DNA of 62,431 nt from Aeromonas simiae (GTDB lineage Bacteria > Pseudomonadota > Gammaproteobacteria > Enterobacterales > Aeromonadaceae): positions 1-62,431 of the forward strand of contig NZ_CDBY01000039.1 in the NCBI RefSeq assembly GCF_000820125.1. The letters run 5' to 3'. Shown here one piece after another: positions 54,541 to 62,431 of this stretch (position 1 is the first letter of the stretch; every line of letters begins with the position of its first letter). The notes beneath the pieces were generated by a model. The model was not told the origin of the DNA and did no database searches. It saw only the letters and a list, made by a program, of their open reading frames with translations. Position numbers and translations under genes: made by a program.

Positions 54541-55548
54541 GTGATATGGATTTCGACCCTTCCCGAGGCCCTCTCCGAGTGGCAGCGGACGCTCTGTACT
54601 GCTCCTCTCTGGCAATTGGCCGATGACACACTGGTGGCGACCGAGCACGCTCAGGACTCTGCCTGGCTGGTGGCGGTCGGTGAGGCGCTCAACCCGGCGG
54701 CCCTGAGCCAACTGGGGGCGCTGCTCGACGAACAGCGGGTGAGCGCCGTGCTCTATCCGCTGCCCGAGGCGGCCCGTCCCACCCTGCTGCTGGGGTGCGA
54801 TCGCTTCTCTCCCGAGTTGGTGGCGGCCCTGCGCGAACGCACCTTTGCCTTCGATGTCTGCCATCTGCGCACCTTGCCGACCCTGGCGCAGCCGGGTCTG
54901 CTGGTGATGGACATGGACTCGACCGCGATCCGCATCGAGTGCATCGACGAGATTGCCCGTCTGGCTGGGGTGGGGGAGCAGGTGGCCGCCGTCACCGCCG
55001 CCGCCATGCAGGGCAAGCTGGAGTTCGCCGACAGCCTGCGCAACCGGGTGGCCCTGCTGGAAGGGGCGCCGGTCTCCATTCTCGACGAGGTGGCGGCCAA
55101 CATGCCCTGGATGCCGGGGCTGCCCGAGCTGGTGGAGACCCTCAAGGGGGCGGGGTGGAAGGTGGCCATTGCCTCCGGTGGCTTTACCCGCTTCGCCGGT
55201 GAGTTGCAGCGCGCGCTGGGGCTCGATGCCATTCACGCCAATGAGCTGGCGGTGGCGGAGGGACGCCTGACCGGCAAGGTGACGGGGCGCATCGTCGATG
55301 CCGCCGTCAAGGCCGAAGAGCTGACCGCGCTTGGCGAGCAGTATGGTATTGCGCTCACCCAGCGGGTGGCGGTGGGGGATGGGGCCAACGACCTCAAGAT
55401 GATGGCGGCCGCGGGCCTTGGCATCGCCATCCACGCCAAGCCGGTGGTGCGGGCCCAGGCGGCGGCCAGCATCGAGCATCACGATCTCGATGGGGTGCTC
55501 TGTCTGCTACAGGCGAGCCGCGCCGCCACCCTGCGCTGGACGCGCTGA
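54541..55548 (+). CDS. serB: Phosphoserine phosphatase
   Basis: A HAD-family enzyme (335 aa) for the last step of serine synthesis. The nucleophile motif DMDSTAI (near residue 122), the serine in IASGGF and the GDGANDLKMM motif are intact, and an ACT-like N-terminus precedes them. The start is a GTG at 54541; no in-frame ATG occurs before the catalytic motif. Confidence 0.96.
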   Translation: MIWISTLPEALSEWQRTLCTAPLWQLADDTLVATEHAQDSAWLVAVGEALNPAALSQLGALLDEQRVSAVLYPLPEAARPTLLLGCDRFSPELVAALRERTFAFDVCHLRTLPTLAQPGLLVMDMDSTAIRIECIDEIARLAGVGEQVAAVTAAAMQGKLEFADSLRNRVALLEGAPVSILDEVAANMPWMPGLPELVETLKGAGWKVAIASGGFTRFAGELQRALGLDAIHANELAVAEGRLTGKVTGRIVDAAVKAEELTALGEQYGIALTQRVAVGDGANDLKMMAAAGLGIAIHAKPVVRAQAAASIEHHDLDGVLCLLQASRAATLRWTR

Positions 55549-55571
55549 GGCCAGATTCCCAAGGAGGGGAG

Positions 55572-56477
55572 ATGTCACTGGAGCAGAAATCTCATTACGT
55601 CGCCGTTGGCGGCCATACCCTGCATGTGCGGGCCATCGGGCCCGCCGTGCCCGTTCATGGCGAGCCGCTGCTGATGGTGCACGGCGCCATCGAGAACGGC
55701 CGCATCTTCTATACCGAGTCTGGCAAGGGGCTCGCCTGCTTCCTGGCCCGTCACGGCTATCAGGTCTATGTGGCCGATCTGCGCGGGCGCGGAGCCAGCC
55801 AGCCGGCCATTGCCGAGCAGGCGGAGCACGGCCAGTTTGAACTCATTACCGAGGACATCCCCGCCCTGCACCGCTGGGTGCGTGAGCGCCACGCGGGAGC
55901 GAACGTGCACTGGCTGGCCCACTCATGGGGCGGGGTGCTGATGGCGTCGACGCTGGTGCGCTACCCCGAGCTGGCCACACAGGTGGCGAGCCTGCTCTTC
56001 TTTGGCACCAAGCGCAGCGTCTCGGTGCAGGGGCCGGAGCGCTGGTTCAAGGTGGATCTGGTGTGGAACCGGCTGGCGCCCTGGCTGGCTCGCCGTCAGG
56101 GCTTTTTTGCCGCCCGCCGTTACAAGGTGGGGGCTGACGACGAGCCGCTGCGCTATCTCGAGGAGAGCATCCCCTGGGTCAAGGGGGAGCCCTGGGTCGA
56201 TCCCTATGACGGTTTTGCCTACGACAGTGCCGCCGCGGCAGTGTCGTGGCCGCCGGTCTGGATGATTGCCGCCCGGCGTGACAAGGTGCTCGGCCACCCT
56301 ATCGACGTGCAGCGTTTTCTCGATGAGATGGGGGCCAAGGGGCGCTTCACCCTGCTGGCCCAGGCCAACGGCAACCGGCTCGACTACGACCACATCAACA
56401 TGCTGACCGCCCCCCAGGCCCAGGAGGATCACTTCCCGGCCATCGCCGAGTGGCTCAAGGCGCCGCCGGCGCGCTGA
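55572..56477 (+). CDS. Alpha/beta hydrolase
   Basis: A 301-residue hydrolase. MVHGAIENG (oxyanion) and the nucleophile elbow AHSWGG (near residue 117) are visible, and a histidine in YDHINM (near 277) completes a likely triad. Substrate unknown. AGGAG precedes the ATG, 24 bases after serB. Its 3' end overlaps the convergent PilZ gene by 23 bases. Confidence 0.85.
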   Translation: MSLEQKSHYVAVGGHTLHVRAIGPAVPVHGEPLLMVHGAIENGRIFYTESGKGLACFLARHGYQVYVADLRGRGASQPAIAEQAEHGQFELITEDIPALHRWVRERHAGANVHWLAHSWGGVLMASTLVRYPELATQVASLLFFGTKRSVSVQGPERWFKVDLVWNRLAPWLARRQGFFAARRYKVGADDEPLRYLEESIPWVKGEPWVDPYDGFAYDSAAAAVSWPPVWMIAARRDKVLGHPIDVQRFLDEMGAKGRFTLLAQANGNRLDYDHINMLTAPQAQEDHFPAIAEWLKAPPAR

Positions 56478-58833
56478 TCCCGAGGGCGGCCAGGGTGGCG
56501 GCCGTGGTGTCGATGAGCTCGCCGAGGCCGATTACGCTCCACAGCTCCTCTTCCAGTTGCTTGGCTTTGTGGATGGCGAACTTGGCAATGTAGTCGAGTT
56601 CGTTGCCGATGAAGTGGATATCGGGGCGCCCGGTGCGCGAGAGCATCATCCGCACCGAGAAGAAGCGCCCCCGTGTCAGCGCCTGGGTGACGAAGGCGCG
56701 GCGCGCCGCCGCATCGGGGAAGGCGGTGAGCAGCATGGCATCGCTCTCCCAGCCCCCCGCTTTCTCTTGCCACAGCGCTACGTAGAGTTCCTGCTCAAGG
56801 GGGGTATCCTCACGCTGGCGATCGCGCAGCGGCTCTTGCACCAGCAGTTTGAAACGCTCCCCGGCCAGCAGCGGGGTCAGGTTGTCGTTGCCCTCCTGCT
56901 CGGCCTGGGCGGCCAGCAGGGCATCGAGAGCGCGCGGCGCCCCGGCATGGGCGATGGCGGTCACGCGCTGCCCCTGTTTGAGGCGGTTGATGTAGAAGGG
57001 GTGGGTAAACAGGTGATGGGCGTAGAGGTTGCGCAGCGCCCTGGCATAACCGCGATAGCGCCGTCCCTCCCGCACCTCCTTGAGCTTGTTGAGGTTGCTC
57101 TCGATGAGCAGGGCGAAGAACTGGCGCCCGACGTGGGTCTCCGCCGCTCCCTCTATGCACAGGTGCAGCACGGTGCCATTGCTGTTGAGGCCGACCACCC
57201 GATAAGGGAGCTGGCGCAGCTCCATGTTTTTCGACAGCGCTTGTAAGCGCGGCAGTGCAATGTGCAGCACCTCTCCCCGCTGGCAGGGTACCCCCTGCTC
57301 CATCTCCAGACAGAGCCCTTGCACCGAAATGTCGCGCGACCACCCCAGGTAGCTCTTCTCCCCCTGCTGGACCACCACCGCGGTGCGGTGGCTGTAACGC
57401 GGCTCGCTGCGCAGTTGCAGGTAGTAGAGGGTTTCAATCTCGAACGGCTCGACCTCCACGGGGTGGCCGAAGCATTGCAACTCGTTGGCGTTGTGCCCTG
57501 TCGCGCCATATTGCAGGTAATCGTCGCGGATCAGCTCGTTGTCGACCGGTTGCAGCAGGCCGACATGGCTGATCTGGCGCACTCGCTCGTGCAGCAGATG
57601 ATCCTGCGGATGGGGTTCCCTGTGGGGCAGCAGGCTGGCGATCTCGGCCTCCTGCGGGCGGCAGGGCTCCAGCGAGAGGTGGTAGACGCGCCAGCTGGAG
57701 CGGCGGGCTCCCACCTGGAAGAACAGGGCACGCAGGCCGCTGTGGTCGAGCTCTTCCCGGGTGGCGGAGAAGAAGTAGATGTGGCTGCGTACCGAGTGGG
57801 TGAAGCTGTAGATGAGGGTCTCTTTCTGGTTATCCGGCTGGGCCAGCAGCGCGGCCATGCGCGCCGGCGGGAACAGGCCGGCCAGCATGTCGCGGTTCTT
57901 CTCATCGCGCCAGTCGCTCAAGATCCCCTGGTTGTTCTCGGTGCGCAGCACCGTATCGAGCCGCGGGTTGGCGTGGCCGCGAAAGAACAGGGGCAGGCCG
58001 CTCATGCGCGGCAGGAAGTACTGCTCGTAACCCTTGGTCAGTGCCGCAGACAGCAGGTAGTCCACGCTGATCCGGTAGCGGCTCTTGTTGCTGTCGATGA
58101 ACTGTTGCAAGAAGGCGTCAAATTCGGGCGTGCTCGCCACCTTGAGCAGGCGTAGCCAATGGCGGCCGTTGCGCTCATCGTGACCAAGCAACTGGTAGTG
58201 CACCGGGTGGTGTAACGCCTCTTGCGGATGGTCGTGCTCCAGGCCGGTGAAGTAGACCTCGATGATCTCCCCCGGCGGATGCTCGAGGGGAAAAGGGATC
58301 TGCACCCGGGTGCCGCTCAACGAGATATCGGAGGTCTTGGCAAACAGGCGCTGGCCATCGTTGAACTTAAGCAGCACCTGGGAGCTGTAGTGCATCCGCT
58401 CGTCGCTGCGGCTGTAGTAGCTGGCAAAGGGCACCCGTTTGGCTTCCAGCTGAGCGCGGGGGGAGGTCTCTGGCTGCTGCTGGCTGGCCCTGTGCCCCTG
58501 GCGCTTGAGCCACTGCTGCAATGCCTCGTACACCCCCAGGGTATAGCTGTCACGATAGAGGTAGCACTGGGAGTGGAACAGGGCGATGGCCTCCGGCGGC
58601 ATGGCGTGCTGAATACCCTGATACTCGAACAGCTGGCACTCGTCGCCGAGGTAGGCTCTCATGTCGATGACCCGGCGGCACGGCGTGCACAGGCGCTTGA
58701 TCTCCATTTTGAGCAGAAAGCGTCCGTTGCTGCTCTCGCCCTGGGTGAGGCGCTCAAACAGATCGTCGAAGTCCCGCTCGCGCAGCAGGGGGATGAGCTG
58801 ATCGATGGTGGGGTGGTGAGAGGTGCGTTCCAT
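56455..58833 (-). CDS. Large protein with two PilZ domains
   Basis: A 792-residue cytoplasmic protein. Two PilZ domains carry canonical c-di-GMP motifs: RSDER with DISLSG (about residues 142-180) and RSEPR with DISVQG (about 470-510). The rest is helical and unassigned. A large PilZ protein beside serB and radA is also present in Vibrio (plzC type, from memory), where it affects motility and biofilm. Confidence 0.88.
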   Translation of the reverse strand: MERTSHHPTIDQLIPLLRERDFDDLFERLTQGESSNGRFLLKMEIKRLCTPCRRVIDMRAYLGDECQLFEYQGIQHAMPPEAIALFHSQCYLYRDSYTLGVYEALQQWLKRQGHRASQQQPETSPRAQLEAKRVPFASYYSRSDERMHYSSQVLLKFNDGQRLFAKTSDISLSGTRVQIPFPLEHPPGEIIEVYFTGLEHDHPQEALHHPVHYQLLGHDERNGRHWLRLLKVASTPEFDAFLQQFIDSNKSRYRISVDYLLSAALTKGYEQYFLPRMSGLPLFFRGHANPRLDTVLRTENNQGILSDWRDEKNRDMLAGLFPPARMAALLAQPDNQKETLIYSFTHSVRSHIYFFSATREELDHSGLRALFFQVGARRSSWRVYHLSLEPCRPQEAEIASLLPHREPHPQDHLLHERVRQISHVGLLQPVDNELIRDDYLQYGATGHNANELQCFGHPVEVEPFEIETLYYLQLRSEPRYSHRTAVVVQQGEKSYLGWSRDISVQGLCLEMEQGVPCQRGEVLHIALPRLQALSKNMELRQLPYRVVGLNSNGTVLHLCIEGAAETHVGRQFFALLIESNLNKLKEVREGRRYRGYARALRNLYAHHLFTHPFYINRLKQGQRVTAIAHAGAPRALDALLAAQAEQEGNDNLTPLLAGERFKLLVQEPLRDRQREDTPLEQELYVALWQEKAGGWESDAMLLTAFPDAAARRAFVTQALTRGRFFSVRMMLSRTGRPDIHFIGNELDYIAKFAIHKAKQLEEELWSVIGLGELIDTTAATLAALGISAPAAP

Positions 58834-58937
58834 GCAAGCCCGTCGTGAAGAAGTCTATGAATCTGAAAGGCAATTTGATTTGCCGAGTGCAACCAAGTAT
58901 ACCAAGCATCAAATTATTCTGTCCTACGAGTTGTGAG

Positions 58938-60308
58938 ATGGCTAAGAACAAGACCGCATACGTCTGCTCCGAGTGTGGGGCAGACTTCAGCCGCTGGCAG
59001 GGCCAGTGCAGCGAGTGCAAAGAGTGGAACACCATCACCGAGGTGCGCCTCGGGGTGAGCACACCGCGCGGCGCCTCGGCAGCCCGCCTGAGCGGCTACG
59101 CCGGTGCCGCCGGCAGCCGGGTGCAGACCCTGGCGGAGATCGCCACCACCGAGATCCCGCGTTTTACCTCCGGCTTCAAGGAGCTCGACCGGGTGCTGGG
59201 CGGCGGCGTGGTGCCCGGCTCGGCCATCCTGATTGGCGGCAACCCAGGGGCGGGCAAGTCGACGCTGCTGTTGCAGACCATGTGCGGCCTGGCCGAGCGA
59301 ATGAAGACCCTGTATGTGACCGGGGAGGAGTCATTGCAGCAGGTGGCGATGCGCGCCTCGCGCCTTGGCCTACCCACCGACAAGCTGCGCATGCTCTCGG
59401 AGACCAGCGTCGAGCAGATCTGCGTGATTGCCCAGCAGGAGCAACCGCAGATCATGGTCATCGACTCGATCCAGGTGATGCACGTGGCCGACGTGCAGTC
59501 GGCGCCGGGGTCGGTCTCTCAGGTGCGTGAGGCCGCCGCCCTGCTGACCCGCTACGCCAAGCAAAACAACGTGGCCATCTTCATGGTGGGCCACGTTACC
59601 AAGGACGGCACCCTGGCCGGCCCCAAGGTGCTCGAACACTGCATCGACTGCTCCGTGCTGCTCGACGGCGGCCATGACTCGCGCTTTCGTACCCTGCGCT
59701 CCCACAAGAACCGTTTCGGGGCGGTCAACGAGCTCGGCGTGTTTGCCATGACGGGGCAGGGGATGCGCGAGGTGAGCAACCCATCGGCCATCTTCTTAAG
59801 TCGCGGCGAGGAGCAGTCTCCCGGCTCTGTAGTCATGGTGATCTGGGAGGGAACCCGCCCCTTGCTGGTGGAGTTGCAGGCGCTGGTGGACTACTCCCAG
59901 CTCTCCAACCCGCGCCGGGTGGCGGTGGGGATGGATCACAACCGTCTGGCCATGCTGCTGGCGGTGCTGCATCGTCACGGTGGGCTACAGATGGCCGATC
60001 AGGACGTCTTCGTCAACGTGGTGGGCGGGGTCAAGGTCGAAGAGACCAGTGCGGATCTGGGGTTGCTGCTCGCCATGGTGTCGAGCTTTCGCGATCAGCC
60101 GCTGGCCCGCGATCTGGTGGTGTTCGGCGAGGTGGGGTTGTCAGGGGAGATCCGGCCTGTCCCCTCCGGCCAGGAGCGGCTGCAAGAGGCGGCCAAACAC
60201 GGCTTTCGCCGCGCCATCGTGCCTTGGGCCAATGCCCCCAAATCCCCCATCGAGGGGATGGAGGTGGTGCCGGTTAAGAAGCTGGCCGATGCGCTGGAGG
60301 CGCTGTGA
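58938..60308 (+). CDS. radA: DNA repair protein RadA
   Basis: A RecA-like helicase (456 aa) that drives branch migration in recombination. The N-terminal zinc finger (CSEC to CSEC), Walker A GGNPGAGKST (near residue 100), the KNRFG motif (near 260) and a C-terminal Lon-like domain are present. The ATG at 58938 starts the conserved MAKNKTAYVC. Divergent from the PilZ gene. Confidence 0.97.
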   Translation: MAKNKTAYVCSECGADFSRWQGQCSECKEWNTITEVRLGVSTPRGASAARLSGYAGAAGSRVQTLAEIATTEIPRFTSGFKELDRVLGGGVVPGSAILIGGNPGAGKSTLLLQTMCGLAERMKTLYVTGEESLQQVAMRASRLGLPTDKLRMLSETSVEQICVIAQQEQPQIMVIDSIQVMHVADVQSAPGSVSQVREAAALLTRYAKQNNVAIFMVGHVTKDGTLAGPKVLEHCIDCSVLLDGGHDSRFRTLRSHKNRFGAVNELGVFAMTGQGMREVSNPSAIFLSRGEEQSPGSVVMVIWEGTRPLLVELQALVDYSQLSNPRRVAVGMDHNRLAMLLAVLHRHGGLQMADQDVFVNVVGGVKVEETSADLGLLLAMVSSFRDQPLARDLVVFGEVGLSGEIRPVPSGQERLQEAAKHGFRRAIVPWANAPKSPIEGMEVVPVKKLADALEAL

Positions 60309-60326
60309 CCCATCTCGGTCGAAGAT

Positions 60327-60354
60327 AAAAAAGGCGCCTTTGGGCGCCTTTTTC
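60327..60354. terminator. Bidirectional terminator between radA and nhaC
   Basis: AAAAAGGCGCC / GGCGCCTTTTT type stem with runs of A and T on both sides. Confidence 0.9.
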
Positions 60355-60356
60355 GT

Positions 60357-61757
60357 TTAGCGGGAGCTGGCGGCTTCGATGACCGGCACCCGGTTCACCG
60401 CCTTGCCGCAGTAGGCGAGGGTGATGGTGACGATGATGCAGGTGAAGCTCAACCACATGTAGGGGAGGTAGTCGAGGGTAGCTACCCCCAGCACGCCGGC
60501 CATGAAGATGCCGTTGTCGCTCCAGGGCACCATGCCGCAGGTGAGGGTGCCGCCAAACTCGGCGTTGCGTGAGAGGTTCTTGCGCTGCAAGCCGAGGCGG
60601 TCGTAGTTCTTGCCCATGATCTTGGGGGTCAGGATCAAGGAGACGTACATGGCCGAGCCGAACACGTTGGCCAGGAAGGCAGTACCTATGGTGTAGCTGG
60701 TCAGGCTGCCGATGTTGTTGATGCGCTTTTCGAAGGCGTTGGCGATCACCTCCAGCACACCGACCTTCTCGAGCAGGCCGCCGAAGCCGAGGCCGAAGAT
60801 GATCACCGCCACCGAGCCCAGCATGGACTCCATGCCGCCACGGCCGAGGATGTTGTCGATAAACTCGACCCCTGAGGTGATGGCAAACGGGCTGTAAGCC
60901 GAATGCAGGGCGCGCACCGGATCCATGTCTTGGAACAGGATGGCCCACACCAGGCCGAGCAGGGCGCCAAAGCTGATCACCGGGAAGGCGGGCTTGCGGT
61001 TGGCCAGCAGACCCAGCACCAACACCACGGGAACCACCGCCAGCGGCGTGATGTTGAACTGCTGATCCAGCGCCTGCATCACCAGCTCGACCTGCTCCAG
61101 ACTGACGTTCCCCGCGTAGCGCATGCCGACGGCGGAAAACAGGGCGGCGGTGATGATGTAGGAGAACAGGCTGATGGGCAGCATCCCCTTGATGTGCTCT
61201 ACCACGTCGACGTTGGACATGGTCGAGGCCAGCACCACCGAATCGGAAAGCGGGGAGAGCTTGTCACCGAAGTAGACCCCGGAGAGCACGGCGCCAGCCA
61301 CGAGAGGGGCGGGGACGCCCAGGCTGTGGCCAATGCCCATCATGGCGATGCCGGCGGTGGCCGCCGAGCCCCATGAGGTTCCGGTCGCCAGAGAGGTGAG
61401 CGAGCAGATGATCAGGGTGGCCAGCAGGAAGATGGAGGGGTGGATCACCTTGAGGCCGAAATAGATGATGCTGGGGACGATGCCGCCGGCGATCCAGGTG
61501 CCGACCAGGGCGCCGACAGAGACCAGGATCAGAATGGCCCCCATGCCTTTGGAGACACCATCGATAGCGGCCTGCTCCAGAGATTTGTAGTCATGGCCCA
61601 GCTTGATACCGAGACCCATGATGACAAACCAGGCGATGAAGAGCGCCAGTTGGATTGGCAGGTCAAGCAGGCTGGTGAAGGAAAATGCGAGGGCCAGGAA
61701 GATGGCCAGACAGGCCACCACCTGATGCATTTTCGGCAGCGTGATAGGGTGTTGCAT
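60357..61757 (-). CDS. nhaC: NhaC family Na+/H+ antiporter
   Basis: A 466-residue membrane protein with about eleven helices. GTSWGSAATAGIAMMG (near residue 127) and FGDKLSPLSDS (near 164) are family blocks. NhaC proteins exchange sodium for protons; some members carry organic acids or malate/lactate. It stands alone. Confidence 0.9.
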   Translation of the reverse strand: MQHPITLPKMHQVVACLAIFLALAFSFTSLLDLPIQLALFIAWFVIMGLGIKLGHDYKSLEQAAIDGVSKGMGAILILVSVGALVGTWIAGGIVPSIIYFGLKVIHPSIFLLATLIICSLTSLATGTSWGSAATAGIAMMGIGHSLGVPAPLVAGAVLSGVYFGDKLSPLSDSVVLASTMSNVDVVEHIKGMLPISLFSYIITAALFSAVGMRYAGNVSLEQVELVMQALDQQFNITPLAVVPVVLVLGLLANRKPAFPVISFGALLGLVWAILFQDMDPVRALHSAYSPFAITSGVEFIDNILGRGGMESMLGSVAVIIFGLGFGGLLEKVGVLEVIANAFEKRINNIGSLTSYTIGTAFLANVFGSAMYVSLILTPKIMGKNYDRLGLQRKNLSRNAEFGGTLTCGMVPWSDNGIFMAGVLGVATLDYLPYMWLSFTCIIVTITLAYCGKAVNRVPVIEAASSR

Positions 61758-61986
61758 GGATACGTCCTCACTCTTGCGCGCCAGGGGGCCCCTGCTCTCG
61801 TCGCTGACGGGCAGTTCACCTCAGGGGCCGACCTTTGAAATGAGGGCGCAATCTAGCATAAAAATTACTTTATAAAGCCAAAAAAACGTGAAGATGTGCG
61901 GTGAGTAACCAAACAATATACAGTTTTTTGATCAGGATTGGCTTATTCGCCTACTTTACCGATAGGTTGTAGCGTTTTATCTCAAT

Positions 61987-62262
61987 CTACGCGTCGTCTC
62001 GTTCGTCGTTCTTGAGCAGTCGGCTGTAGGCATGAGAGAGCGCCTGATGAACCTTGAGCTGCATGCTCTTGCGCTCTTCGTCGGTGAGGAAATAGACCAT
62101 GTCCACGTCGTGACGAATGTAGTGGGCGGGCAGCTGATTGAGGGTGAGGCAGCAAAGATCGGCCAGCTGCTCCTGGGTGAGGTGGGTGAACAGCTCCTGT
62201 TCGCGGATCGATTCCAGCACCAGATGTTCGTAGAAGTTGTGAATGTCGGTGTCCATGGCCAT
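61987..62262 (-). CDS. ComFB family protein
   Basis: A 91-residue protein of the late competence ComFB family (YEHLVLESI, CLTLNQLPAHYIRHDVDM). ComFB-type proteins have been linked to cyclic di-nucleotide binding and motility. AGGAG precedes the ATG at 62262; an ATG two codons later is possible. No competence gene is adjacent. Confidence 0.85.
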   Translation of the reverse strand: MAMDTDIHNFYEHLVLESIREQELFTHLTQEQLADLCCLTLNQLPAHYIRHDVDMVYFLTDEERKSMQLKVHQALSHAYSRLLKNDERDDA

Positions 62263-62304
62263 GGTGTTTCTCCTCTTGAGTCGACCACAAGCATAGCCAA
62301 AACG

Positions 62305-62336
62305 AAAAGCCCGCAACCTGAGGCTGCGGGCTTTTC
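62305..62336 (-). terminator. Terminator of tRNA-Leu(CAG)
   Basis: GAAAAGCCCGCAGCCTCAGG / TTGCGGGCTTTTC-type stem on the minus strand, directly after the tRNA. Confidence 0.85.
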
Positions 62337-62344
62337 TGGAATGA

Positions 62345-62430
62345 TGGTGCGAAGAGAGGGACTTGAACCCTCACGCCCGGGGGGCACTAACACCTGAAGC
62401 TAGCGCGTCTACCAATTCCGCCACCTTCGC
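62345..62430 (-). tRNA. tRNA-Leu (anticodon CAG)
   Basis: An 86-base cloverleaf on the minus strand: acceptor GCGAAGG paired with TCTTCGC (one G-U), anticodon loop TTCAGGT in a CTAGC/GTTAG stem, long variable arm, T loop TTCAAGT and encoded CCA. The 5' end is one base inside the window edge. Confidence 0.95.
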
Positions 62431-62431
62431 A

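Overview
The window looks like a chromosome segment of an Aeromonas-type gammaproteobacterium. GC is high except in a few islands. The gene order is typical of that lineage: earP-efp, hlyU-tmcA, bfd-bfr, holC-valS, pepA/lptFG, deoCABD and smp/serB/PilZ/radA. The genus is an inference from gene content; no rRNA gene is present to confirm it.

Layout. (1) 1-3091: a 2-oxoglutarate/Fe(II) oxygenase cut by the window edge, followed by a methionine-type ABC importer (metQ, metN, metI). (2) 3248-9745, minus strand: efp, earP, guaC, cheV, tmcA and an hlyU-like gene. (3) 9880-12922: bfd, bfr and a DUF885 lipoprotein. (4) 13278-15461: a second copy of the oxygenase, here paired with a PLP trans-sulfuration enzyme. 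(5) 15528-28223: envelope and housekeeping genes (DUF333 lipoprotein, Frm2-like nitroreductase, glycine-zipper protein, pbpG, DedA, CorC-like, valS, holC, pepA, lptF, lptG, RDD protein). (6) tRNA-Leu(CAA), followed by an integrated element of about 12.2 kb (28436-40676). (7) amtB, an RlmD-type methyltransferase, a TatD/YjjV nuclease, and the nucleoside salvage block nupC, xapX, deoC, deoA, deoB, deoD. (8) 51508-62431: a GAF/PAS/GGDEF protein, smp, serB, an alpha/beta hydrolase, a two-domain PilZ protein, radA, nhaC, a ComFB protein and tRNA-Leu(CAG).

The most unusual part is the element. Its backbone resembles a P4-type phage satellite. It has a P4-family integrase at the 3' end of a tRNA-Leu, two AlpA/Vis-like regulators, an Icd-like small gene behind a leader with repeated hairpins and an attenuator, a P4-alpha-like primase-helicase, a phage-P4-like length, a Psu-like last gene and a candidate P2-type cos sequence. 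Between the primase and the second AlpA gene it also carries a MobV/Pre-family relaxase, which belongs to mobilizable plasmids. Upstream of the relaxase is a roughly 760-base non-coding block with repeated AATAGTTCCA iterons, a probable replication origin. TGGGGGTA octamers are clustered at both ends, seven on the left and two on the right, as expected of integrase arm sites. The element therefore appears to combine satellite-type packaging and replication with plasmid-type conjugal mobilization, and it carries several genes I do not recognise.

Other connected themes: two oxygenase paralogues each tied to sulfur amino-acid genes; an amtB with a well-formed sigma-54 promoter and two NtrC sites but no adjacent glnK; a nucleoside salvage regulon with CRP-like sites; and three separate genes of cyclic-di-nucleotide signalling (GGDEF, PilZ, ComFB).
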